A DNA stretch of 64,000 nt from Magnolia sinica (taxonomy: Eukaryota; Streptophyta; Magnoliopsida; Magnoliales; Magnoliaceae). Position 1 is the stretch's first letter; the number at the start of each line of letters is the position of its first letter. The translations under genes were made by a program, and so were the position numbers. The DNA lies in NCBI RefSeq assembly GCF_029962835.1, contig NC_080582.1, positions 16,562,032-16,626,031 of the forward strand. Reading direction: 5' to 3'. Of the stretch, positions 10,374-18,932 are shown piece by piece. The notes beneath the pieces are model-generated. The model did not search any database. It saw only the letters and a list, made by a program, of their open reading frames with translations, and had not been told where the DNA came from.

Positions 10374-13109
10374 ATGGCAGCTTCTAGGGACGATGATGAT
10401 CGACGGCTCAAAGGAGGAGGAGAGGTTGTGAGCGCTTTGTCACAACGCATGAGTCAACGGATATGGGATTGCTTGAGAGATGACAATATTTCAGTGTTCT
10501 CAGTTTGGGGATGGCAGGGTGTGGGGAAGTCACGGATCGTGAGACAGGTGGTCGCCGCAATGGAGGAATCCGGAGAATCTAGCCATCTGTTTGATGTGAT
10601 CATACGGGTAAGAGCGCCAGGGATCGAGAGTCTTGGAGAGAAGATGCCGTATATAATCAAAGGGAAAAGGAAGCATAGGCTTGACTATTTTGGGTATTAC
10701 ATTGCTAGTGAAGATGCTTTAATGTATTTGGCTATGAAGGGGAGAAGGAATCGGTTTATGGAGGTGCAGATGGGAATCCAGAAGGCATTGGAGATCCCAG
10801 AGTCCATACAAATCTCCGCAACTGCTAAGAGTATCAATGATAAGTTAAGCGGCCAAAGGTACCTCCTCATCTTTGAAGATGTTTGGGAAAGCTTTGACTT
10901 GAAAGAGATTGGAGTTTCGGTTACAAGTGGCAGCAAAGTCGTCATCACCACTCAATCCGATGAAGTCTGTTCTGAAATGGGAGCTCAATTAAAGATCAAG
11001 GTGGAGGAGTGGTCTGAAGAAGATGCCTGGGATTTTTTACTGGAAGAGACAGCTGATGTGGCTTCCAGCATTGGTTTTTCAAACAGAGATATGGTCTTCA
11101 AATGCTTTTCTTACGTTTCCTTTTTGTGTCAGAACGGAAGCTCCGTCGACCGAGATTCCTTGATAGAAGAGTATTGGAGGTCGGAGGGCTTTTTAGATGG
11201 ATTCTTCAATGAGGAGGAGAATAAAGAAGTGGCTTTCAAGAGACTGGGGAATGTACTGCTCAAAGAGTTCGCGAAGAGATGCATGGTTCTATTGTCCCTG
11301 ACGTCATCAAACCCAAATTACCTCTCTCTCTTTCTAGAGCAGACTAGAAAACTAGATTTAGATTTATGGGACAATCATCCTAAGGAAGCAGAATTTATGA
11401 ACTGGCTACAAGAGCAATTTACAATGGAGGAATCTTCAGGAGGACAATATCATGTGGATATGAATTCTCATGTGAGGCAAGTTATTGGTTCTCGAACGTT
11501 CCTAGTGAAAAACAACTTGGACGCAGAAGAAGCATGCCAATGGATCTCATTATCTCACAATCAGTTACAAACATTCCAATTCAGCTCTCCAAACTGCCCT
11601 CTTCTCTCGACGTTATTGCTTAATGATAATGATCGCTTGCAAGAAATCCCAGACAGTTTTTTCAAGAACATGACCAGACTCCGAGTCCTCGACCTTTCTT
11701 CTACAAGCATCACTTCCCTGCCATCCTCCATATCCTGCCTTTGTGAATTACGGTTGTTGAAGCTCCAAAGCTGCCACAAGCTAGAGGGTCTTCCTACGTT
11801 CTTAAAGTATATGCGGAAGCTTGAGATCCTTGATCTCCATCAAACTGCCCTGACAAAGATGCTGGAGGCATCCTTCAATAACATGCAAAGCCTCCGACGC
11901 CTCGACATCTCAGGTGCCTGCAACCTCAGTCAGCTCTCGCCCCAGGGTTGCCGCTCTCTAATGACACTGGCCAGCCTAGATAAACTTTCAAAACTTGAGG
12001 CACTTGATCTTTCAGGCACGAAATTGGAAGTTCTTCCGCACCAAATTTTCAATCTGACTAGCATGCAGTGCCTAGACCTGTTGGGAATGGAGCATCTCAA
12101 GACGGTTGACTGGACAAAGATAGATCGGCTTCCAGAAAAATTGAATTGGGATCGATGTGGCTTGGGCTTGGTCCATGAACAACTCCAAGACAGATGCAGA
12201 CGTCATATCTCGGTCAGTGATGCCAGTGTTTTTTCATCTTTGGACCGTAGCTCGAAACTGTGGAAATCCTGCTTTCTAGAATTCCACTTCTTGGTATGTC
12301 CCTGCAAGGGAGGGCGCAAGGATAGATATGGTCGTTTTAAAAGAAACCAATTTCTCTACCAGCATATTTATACTCAATCTGAACAGTCTTTGAGTTATGA
12401 AAGAGGACTGGAGGTTTGCGGTGGTAATAATTCCCTAGATGGTGTTAGAGGGGTTCTCTCTATGGCAAAATTCTTTCATTTGTATGGCAATGCGTTCATT
12501 AAGGCACTGTCCAATCTTGGCATGGAGATGGACAACCTTAAAGAATGCTGGATTGAGAAATGCCATCAATTGGAGCTTCTGTTCGTTGGAAGAATGGCAG
12601 ACATTGATGCAGCAGTTTGCTTAGAAAATCTAAGGGTGTCCAATCTTGCCAAATTAATAACAGTGTGCCGGGGGAAGTTGGGAAGAGGGAGCTTCGCATG
12701 CCTAAAGCATATATATTTGGAATGTTGTCCGAAGCTAATCAATTTCTTCTCTTCGAGCATTCGGTTACAGAATCTCAAATTACTTGAAATAAAATTCTGT
12801 TGTAGACTGGAGAAGGTCTTTGAAGAAGACAGCGAGGTGGGGCAAAATGCATTTCCACGGCTAGTTGATATATATCTTTGGGAGCTACGCAAACTGAAAA
12901 GCATTTGCAGTGGGCACTTGCCGATGCTGAAGAAGTTGAAGATTCGAGGATGCCCACTGCTGGAGAAGCTTCCTCTCGATAACACAAATGCTTCTGCAAC
13001 ACAAGTTGAGATCCAAGGTGAGCTGAAATGGTGGGAAAACATAAAATGGGAGGGCAGTATCAAGCCAAGCTACATCCGTTTCAAAGAATGTTGTCTATCA
13101 AGTAAGTGA
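10374..13109 (+). CDS. NB-LRR disease-resistance protein, CNL At4g27190-like, lacking GLPL/ARC1 (gene 1)
   Basis: This 911-residue single-exon gene would encode an intracellular immune receptor. The P-loop GWQGVGKS is at residues 46-53, kinase-2 YLLIFEDVW at 163-171, RNBS-B SKVVITTQS at 187-195 and an RNBS-C-like EEWSEEDAWDFL at 211-222. Only about 21 residues later comes the RNBS-D-like CFSYVSFLC (244-252), then the winged-helix LIEEYWRSEGFLDG (263-276). The GLPL motif and about 70 residues of ARC1 are not there. MNS (363-365) stands where MHD is expected. LRRs run from about 390 to the end, the last part having the RGCPLLEKLPL and WWENIKWEG pattern of At4g27190-type CNLs. Only about 45 residues precede the P-loop, so no coiled-coil or TIR domain is visible. 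The start GCAATGGCAG has good plant context and matches the ATG of pseudogene 3. Confidence 0.9.
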   Translation: MAASRDDDDRRLKGGGEVVSALSQRMSQRIWDCLRDDNISVFSVWGWQGVGKSRIVRQVVAAMEESGESSHLFDVIIRVRAPGIESLGEKMPYIIKGKRKHRLDYFGYYIASEDALMYLAMKGRRNRFMEVQMGIQKALEIPESIQISATAKSINDKLSGQRYLLIFEDVWESFDLKEIGVSVTSGSKVVITTQSDEVCSEMGAQLKIKVEEWSEEDAWDFLLEETADVASSIGFSNRDMVFKCFSYVSFLCQNGSSVDRDSLIEEYWRSEGFLDGFFNEEENKEVAFKRLGNVLLKEFAKRCMVLLSLTSSNPNYLSLFLEQTRKLDLDLWDNHPKEAEFMNWLQEQFTMEESSGGQYHVDMNSHVRQVIGSRTFLVKNNLDAEEACQWISLSHNQLQTFQFSSPNCPLLSTLLLNDNDRLQEIPDSFFKNMTRLRVLDLSSTSITSLPSSISCLCELRLLKLQSCHKLEGLPTFLKYMRKLEILDLHQTALTKMLEASFNNMQSLRRLDISGACNLSQLSPQGCRSLMTLASLDKLSKLEALDLSGTKLEVLPHQIFNLTSMQCLDLLGMEHLKTVDWTKIDRLPEKLNWDRCGLGLVHEQLQDRCRRHISVSDASVFSSLDRSSKLWKSCFLEFHFLVCPCKGGRKDRYGRFKRNQFLYQHIYTQSEQSLSYERGLEVCGGNNSLDGVRGVLSMAKFFHLYGNAFIKALSNLGMEMDNLKECWIEKCHQLELLFVGRMADIDAAVCLENLRVSNLAKLITVCRGKLGRGSFACLKHIYLECCPKLINFFSSSIRLQNLKLLEIKFCCRLEKVFEEDSEVGQNAFPRLVDIYLWELRKLKSICSGHLPMLKKLKIRGCPLLEKLPLDNTNASATQVEIQGELKWWENIKWEGSIKPSYIRFKECCLSSK

Positions 13110-13429
13110 TTCTTCTCTGTTTAAACTGTCCCTGTTTGCTGTGTTATTCTTCTCTTCCTGAACTACTACTATAATTCTCTTTTATTTGGGTTACTATGTA
13201 ATAGAAAGAAGAGGTTGTTCCATTGAACTTTGATTTAGTCTTAGTGGCTTCGAATTATGAATTTTAGAAAGAAATTATTGGATGTAGATCATCTTGGATT
13301 TGGAACTGCATCATTTTTTTATCATGCCCTAAAATGAGCTTTCAATATGGACGGACGGTGGAGGACAGTCGATACCATAGGAGTCCCACCCACCTCAGTG
13401 GATATGGGGTCTCACCTAATCTGCTCCCC
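13110..13429 (+). other. 3' flank of gene 1
   Basis: About 180 bp after the stop remain alignable with the 3' flanks of gene 2 and pseudogene 3 (TTCTCTTTTATTTG, CTTAGTGGCTTCGAATTATG), so the duplicated unit included the 3' UTR. After about 13290 similarity ends and MITE phrases begin. Confidence 0.55.
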
Positions 13430-13738
13430 CTTTGATATCGGTTACCCATCATGTGAGGCCCACCTTGGATGTGGGTCGTCCATCATGCGTGGCCACCTTA
13501 ATGTGGACCATTCATCATGCAGGCCCAACTTCAAAATGGGCTGTCCATTATGTGGGACTTGCCTTAAACGTTGGTCATTCATCACTAGCTAGGGGCAGAT
13601 CTTCGATGTGAATTGTCCTCATGTGGCCCACCTTGATATGGGTCATCCATCATGTGGGGCTTATAATCAATGTTATTATCCATCATGTGGTCCTCTATCT
13701 GTTGTCCATCATGTGGATCCCACCTTATAGTGTGGGCC
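13430..13738. repeat. GGCCCACC minisatellite, left part
   Basis: Imperfect tandem units of about 35 bp, built on CATCATGTGGGGCCCACCTT and GATGTGGGTCGTC, are repeated eight or so times with drift. The array is split by the solo LTR 13739-14384 and resumes to about 14645. Confidence 0.7.
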
Positions 13739-14384
13739 TGATGCAGAGCGGGTCGTGGATAGTTTCATGGCCAAGATGGACCAGAAAAGGCCCGATCAGA
13801 GATGGAGGTGATCCAGACCGTCAGAACTTCAAACATACGTATCTCACAAACCAGAATTAGCTATCAGATATACCATATATGATTTTCCCCAAGCCGAATT
13901 TGCAAAATACCATCACATCGTCAGTCGAATTCCTATTTTAATTTCATTTTTTATAATAAGTTTTAGTTTGATTATAACTCTTCATCCGTTGGATCTGCGA
14001 GTTGCGCCCAACATTAAAAGTGCTTAGAATAATTAGAAGAACAACATGCTGAAGCCAAATAGAACACTTACTATTTACTATTTTTGGCTGAAAACCATGC
14101 GCATAGTAGGAATCACGACTGTCTGTAAATAGTAAGTTTACTATTTATAGTAACTCGCGATTTCTAGGAGTTTTAGCTATAGTTTAATTCCGAAACTTCT
14201 TCCATGGCTTATTATCCCTATTTAAAGGATGTAAATTCATTTATTCAATCATTAATCAATTTACAAATTTTCTAGAGTATTATTTCTATTTTCTTTTCTT
14301 TTTTTCGTCGTGGATTCGAGAAGTCTCTGTGAGGACTCTAGAGAGGCTTCGTGGATCGACCTCATCATGTTCATCCCTGCGTCA
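13739..14384. mobile_element. solo LTR with 5-bp target duplication
   Basis: It runs TGATGCAGAG ... CCCTGCGTCA and is flanked on both sides by GGGCC (13734-13738 and 14385-14389). No internal retrotransposon region is visible, so this is a recombined solo LTR of undetermined superfamily. A related copy lies at 27419-28195 and its mirror at about 55949-56722. Confidence 0.8.
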
Positions 14385-14389
14385 GGGCC

Positions 14390-14645
14390 CTACCTTTGAT
14401 GTGGGTCGTCCATCATGCGGGCCCTACCTTGGATATAAACCATTAATCATTAGAGGTTGACCTTTGATGTGGGATGCCCATTATGTGGAGCCCAATTTGA
14501 TATAAGTCATCTATCATGTGAGCCCACCATCAATGTTAATTATCCATCATATGAAGCCCATTTTTGATGTGGATCATCCATCATGTGGGCCTCATTTTTT
14601 ATATGGGTTGTCCATCATACGCGGCCACCTTTTATGCGGAGTGTC
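14390..14645. repeat. GGCCCACC minisatellite, right part
   Basis: This continues the 13430-13738 array, with units such as GGGTCGTCCATCATGCGGGCC and GTGGATCATCCATCATGTGG. Confidence 0.65.
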
Positions 14646-14649
14646 CAAT

Positions 14650-15000
14650 TCTAGAGAATAGGTCCTTGGATCCCTTACTGTGTGGCCCACCATAAATTTC
14701 TTGGGGGATGCAGGAATGTTTATTTGCCACCTAACCTCTTGATGAGGTTACAAAGACATGAACGAAGGGACCACAAAAATATCAGCTTGATCCAAAACTT
14801 TCGTGGTCGAGAAGAAGTTTTTAATGATCAATCACCACTATTTCCTGTGGTGTGGTCCACTAGAGATTTGGATATGCTTCATTTTTTGGATCTTGCTCTA
14901 AAGTGATGTGTAAAATTGGATGGACACCGTGGATGTAAGTCTCACGCGTCACCATGGTGGGCTCCACAGTTAGGGATCCACCAAATCTGTGCCGCGAGAA
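14650..15000. mobile_element. foldback MITE copy
   Basis: It begins GGTCCTTGGATCCCTTACTG and ends with the rough inverse CAGTTAGGGATCCACC. The body carries TGTGGTGTGGTCCACTAGAG and CACCATGGTGGGCTCCACAG. Confidence 0.55.
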
Positions 15001-15304
15001 GGGGAGTAGAAAAGTAGAAAAACTTCCGAAAAAAAAAAGAAGAAAAATTAAGAAAATCTAATAGTGCTAATCAAGAAAAAGAAAATCTAATAGTGCTAAT
15101 CAAACTAACTTCCAAAAATAAATTTTTTATTTGCTAAAAGCTTTATATATATATATATAAACAAATAATAATAAAAAAAAAAGGGTTACTTGTTAGGTGT
15201 AGGTGATATTCAAACAGGCCCTTCAAGTCTAGAAATATATATTGGTGACATAACGGCTACATATGAAGTTTGGTCCCGATGGGTCAGTCTAAAATGACTA
15301 TTCC
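15001..15304. other. AT-rich spacer, no gene
   Basis: It contains a short direct repeat (AAGAAAATCTAATAGTGCTAATCAA occurs twice near 15050-15105; only the shared pattern is meant) and an AT dinucleotide run at about 15144-15160. Nothing else is recognised. Confidence 0.5.
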
Positions 15305-15460
15305 ATGTTTAGGCCATGCACTCATTTCCAATCTTACAAAACAAGGAATTCGAATTTTGCAGAAATATATCCTGCAGAGGTAATGGTAGATGATGGACAG
15401 CTTAGAAGAAGAGGAGAGATTGTGAACGCAGGACATAATAGGAGGCAAATACCAGGTATC
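15305..15460 (+). pseudogene. 5' relic of an NLR gene
   Basis: The segment aligns with the 5' end of the local NLRs: the conserved GGAATTCGAATTTTGCAG block, then GCAGAGGTAATGGTAGATGA in place of the ATGGCAGCTTC start region, then GACAGCTTAGAAGAAGAGGA and GAGATTGTGAACGCA, which match the RRL..GGEVVSA codons of the intact genes. Similarity fades after about 15460 and no P-loop follows, so only about 150 bp of this fourth family member remain. Confidence 0.65.
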
Positions 15461-15671
15461 TACATCTATTGGTTTTTCTATCTTTTCACTGTAAACCATT
15501 TTTGGAAGGTGTCGGAAGTGGGATAAGTTGCAGAGTGTGGATCGTCTGTGTTGAAGGCACAAAAATTTCCAGTGGTTGCTGTTGCTTTTCATTCCTCCAC
15601 GATATTTCTGATGACTCAGTCACTCAGCTAACGAGATACGACTGATTTCTATCTCATTACACAACACAACT

Positions 15672-16135
15672 CTTGAAGTGTGTGGAACTTTTTCTGGGTC
15701 CCATCATGATTTTTGTGCTAGATCTATACTGTTCATCAAGATTTTCAGATAAATATAGAGCATAATCCTAAAATGAGGTACGTCCAAAGATGAAGTAAAT
15801 AACCCCACAGAAAATAGTGGAGATTAAACAAATTACCGTTGAAACTTTCCTAAGGCCCATTGTGAGGCTGATTTTCCATCTGACATGTTCATAAGATCAC
15901 ACATATCTGCATCAAGTTAAAATACAAATATCAACTTGATTAGAAGGCTCTGTGGCCCCAATAAGTTTTCAACAGTAGCATGAATTCTTACTGTCTTCAG
16001 TGGGGTGGTCCACTTTAGCTTTGAATTTTCAATGTTTTTGGATTCATATTTTAGAATGATCTGAAAAAAATGGACGGACAGTGTGGATCTAAGAAATATA
16101 TCATAGCATGGCCTGCATAAAATTCACACTCCAAG
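15672..16135. mobile_element. MITE copy with short inverted ends
   Basis: The left end CTTGAAGTGTGTGGAACTTT and the right end AAAATTCACACTCCAAG are imperfect inverses. The body shows family phrases (TTCAGTGGGGTGGTCCACTT, AATGATCTGAAAAAAATGGA). Confidence 0.6.
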
Positions 16136-16163
16136 AAATTCGATGGCTTACTACGTGGTGCAC

Positions 16164-16686
16164 GTGAGATGATTAGTTGAGACCGGGCTTCACCCAAGAT
16201 GGTGCAGCCTTACCACGGAGCCCACCTTGATTTGTGTATTCTCTATCTACTCTGTCCATCCGTTTTTTGGATCATTTTAGATCATGATGCCAAAACTTAA
16301 GAAGATCCAATTACCCAGTGGATTATATTCTAGGAAACAAAGGTAATTGAGACGCTACATTAAAAACTTCTTAGGGCTCAACTTAATGTTTCCGTTTGTT
16401 TTATTTTCCATCAATCTGTTGATGAGTTCACATAAGCCTGGATGAAGAGGTAAACCAAATATATGCTTGACATAAAACTTTTGGGGCTTATTAATCATTA
16501 ATCACCGCTGTTTATTATGATATGGTCCACCTGATAATTGGATCTACTTTCTTGTTTTTATAATACCTTAGAATTATCTGGAAAAATGGATGAAAGGAGT
16601 GTATACAAAATAAACAAGTCAAGGTGAGCACCATGGTAACTACCGCAGTGTCTTGGTTTAGCCCGGGTCTCACCTAATCAGCTCCC
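16164..16686. mobile_element. MULE-type MITE with 9-bp target duplication
   Basis: The ends GTGAGATGATTAGTTGAGAC and GGTCTCACCTAATCAGCTCCC (reverse sense) are imperfect inverted repeats. The flanks are GTGGTGCAC (16155-16163) and GTGGTGCAG (16687-16695), 8 of 9 identical. The size (523 bp) and body match 5405-5905. Confidence 0.8.
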
Positions 16687-16695
16687 GTGGTGCAG

Positions 16696-17345
16696 CACAT
16701 TCCAAGTGCAGAGAAGAAGATGGGAAGTATTAGATCCAAACCGTCTATTCATTTTCCATACCATTTTATGGGATTAGACAGAAAATGATGTAGATCAAAG
16801 CTCAAGTGGCCACACTATAGAAATAGTGAGAATTGTACGCTTACTGTTGAAAATTTCTTAGGGCCACCAAAAACTCTAATCAAGTTAGTATTTTGTTTTT
16901 TTCCCTTTATCCATGTATATGTTATCTTACGAAGAAGTTAGATGGAAAAAAAAACCTAACAATGAACCCTAGGAAGGTTTTAATGGTGGTGGTTTATTCC
17001 CCACTATTTTTTATGTTGTGGTCTACTTCAGCTTTGGATGTGCCTTGATTTATGGCTTATTCTTTAGAATGATCTGTAAAAATTGATAATCTGTTTGGAT
17101 CTATAACATAAATCATTGTGGACATTAAAAGTCACCTTGTGTATCACGCAATCTATGGGTAGAGAGAAATCCAGTGATGAAGTGGATCAATCAGAAGCGG
17201 CCGCACTGAATTTTACTATCTTCAACACAGACAATCCGCACTCTCCACATCATTTCATGTTACTCTTCGTGGGTCCCACCTTGATGTTTGTGAGAAATCC
17301 ACCCCGTTCATCCATTATTTGAGATCATTTTAGGACTTGAGACCA
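16696..17345. mobile_element. further MITE fragments
   Basis: One copy covers about 16700-17130 (CATACCATTTTATGGGATTA, TTATGTTGTGGTCTACTTCA, TTGATAATCTGTTTGGATCT). The start of another is at 17260-17345 (GTGGGTCCCACCTTGATGTT, AGATCATTTTAGGACTTGAG). No gene is visible. Confidence 0.5.
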
Positions 17346-17606
17346 AAATTGAGCAGGATCCTCTCTCTCCGTGGATAGAGACCCTCATGACCTTGATCTT
17401 TACATTGTCCACCATCCATGATGATGATTATATGAAATCCACTTCAACCGTTGGATGCCACACCAAAATTTGACCCCGTGGCCCACAATTAAAGTCCATC
17501 CACAATTCAGGTGAGCCACACCAAGGGAAACATTTTGGATGATGAGTGTTGTCCTTATACATTGTTTCCAATCATATAGTCAGGGTAAATTTCACAAAAA
17601 CATCAT

Positions 17607-17711
17607 GGCCCACCTATCTCTAACAGCACACATGGCCCAATCAAATCCTTCCACATGGGTCACCGGCCCACCTATATCTAACAGCACACGTGGCCCAATC
17701 AAATCCTTCCA
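17607..17711. repeat. two direct copies of about 46 bp
   Basis: GGCCCACCTATCTCTAACAG ... CAAATCCTTCCA (17607-17652) recurs at 17665-17710 with two differences and a short spacer. Confidence 0.75.
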
Positions 17712-18932
17712 GGGTCACCACGCAATCCACCTCCATAAAAAATCCTTTTTAAATTGTACTCGATAACTCATGTAAGTACAGAAATGGTGTGAGAGATTTG
17801 TACCTGCTCATCAAAGCGGGCCTTTTTGTTGCATGTGGCCATGTGGTCTGGACCGGGCCAGGCACCATTAGGCCCAAGTTTGAAGCATGCATGGTCTTAA
17901 AGTAATGGGCCCAAGCCAAAACCCAAAAATCCATTAGGCCCAGCTTGACTTGGCTGTGGATTCCTCTCATCCAAACAAGCCCTTTGCAGAGCAAGGAGGA
18001 CACAAGTTGCCTGCTAATATTGTTGTGATGATGGACGATCATCCATGGAATTTGTGATTTCGTCGGTTTCAGTAAATCAGAGAAGCTACCACAGCTTCTT
18101 GTTTGTAGAATCAATACGGCTCCGATGTTTGGATATGCAACCATTACTTGGGAAGAAATATGGCCTCCGTAACAGCTGAACTAAGTATTCAAACAACCAT
18201 ATCCGACTAACCTGTAATATTGTAGTTCCTATTAAGATGAGCTTTAATACTATGTTTTAAGCCCTAGAACAGTGCTGTCAATGTGCCGGGCTCATTCCAG
18301 CAAAATCAAAATTTTGAATAGGGCCAAACTGTCAGGCTTTAACAGTTCAAAATACGAACAGATGCCAACCTCAAACCCGGCCCATTGACAGTCCTATCCA
18401 AGAAGACGTTTGGGACCTACAATGTGGCAAAGTTGAAAAATGATTGCGGAAATGGATTTTAATATGCAATGAAATAATGGTATTGCAACATTTTGTTGGC
18501 TAACGGTCCAGATTCAATATAACTATGGCCTATTTGGAAGTTGAGTTTTTTGGGCATTTTCCTTGTGAGAGAAATGGATTACATGGCATGGTTTGCACTT
18601 AATAGGAGGTGCGCACATATTTCCCAAACATCTGATATTGGTGGGCGGGCATCTTGACATAATTTCAAAATTGACGTTTCAAAACAAGTTCCCACCACCC
18701 TTCTTTTACCCGTTGCAGATAATTCATATGTTGACTTCTCCAATTCCCACTATGATTTTTTTTTTTTTGTATTAAATCCACACTGTTCATCAATATTTAT
18801 AGATAATTTCAGAGCATGGGCCGAAACACGAGGTATATCCAAAGCTCAAGTGGATGTAAGAAATACATCGTTGTGAGCCCACGTAATTTTCAGACATCGA
18901 TAAATTGATAGGGCGCAGAACGTGCCTGGCCC
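17712..18932. other. intergenic DNA upstream of gene 2
   Basis: No gene is recognised. 17830-17960 is rich in GGCCC and GGGCC. 18560-18900 holds a MITE-like piece (TAAATCCACACTGTTCATCA, GTGGATGTAAGAAATACATC). The proximal 100 bp before gene 2 (GATAGGGCGCAGAACGTGCC, CATGCTCTCAT) resemble the upstream DNA of pseudogene 3 (about 29686-29740). Confidence 0.5.

Noticed and set aside
12566-13063. 165-codon open frame on the minus strand
   Set aside because: It is antisense to the LRR part of gene 1. Similar antisense frames recur in gene 2 and gene 2' because the sense codons are conserved.
13430-14645. regularly spaced short repeats, considered as a CRISPR-like array
   Set aside because: The units are adjacent and drifted, without unique spacers, and this is plant nuclear DNA.
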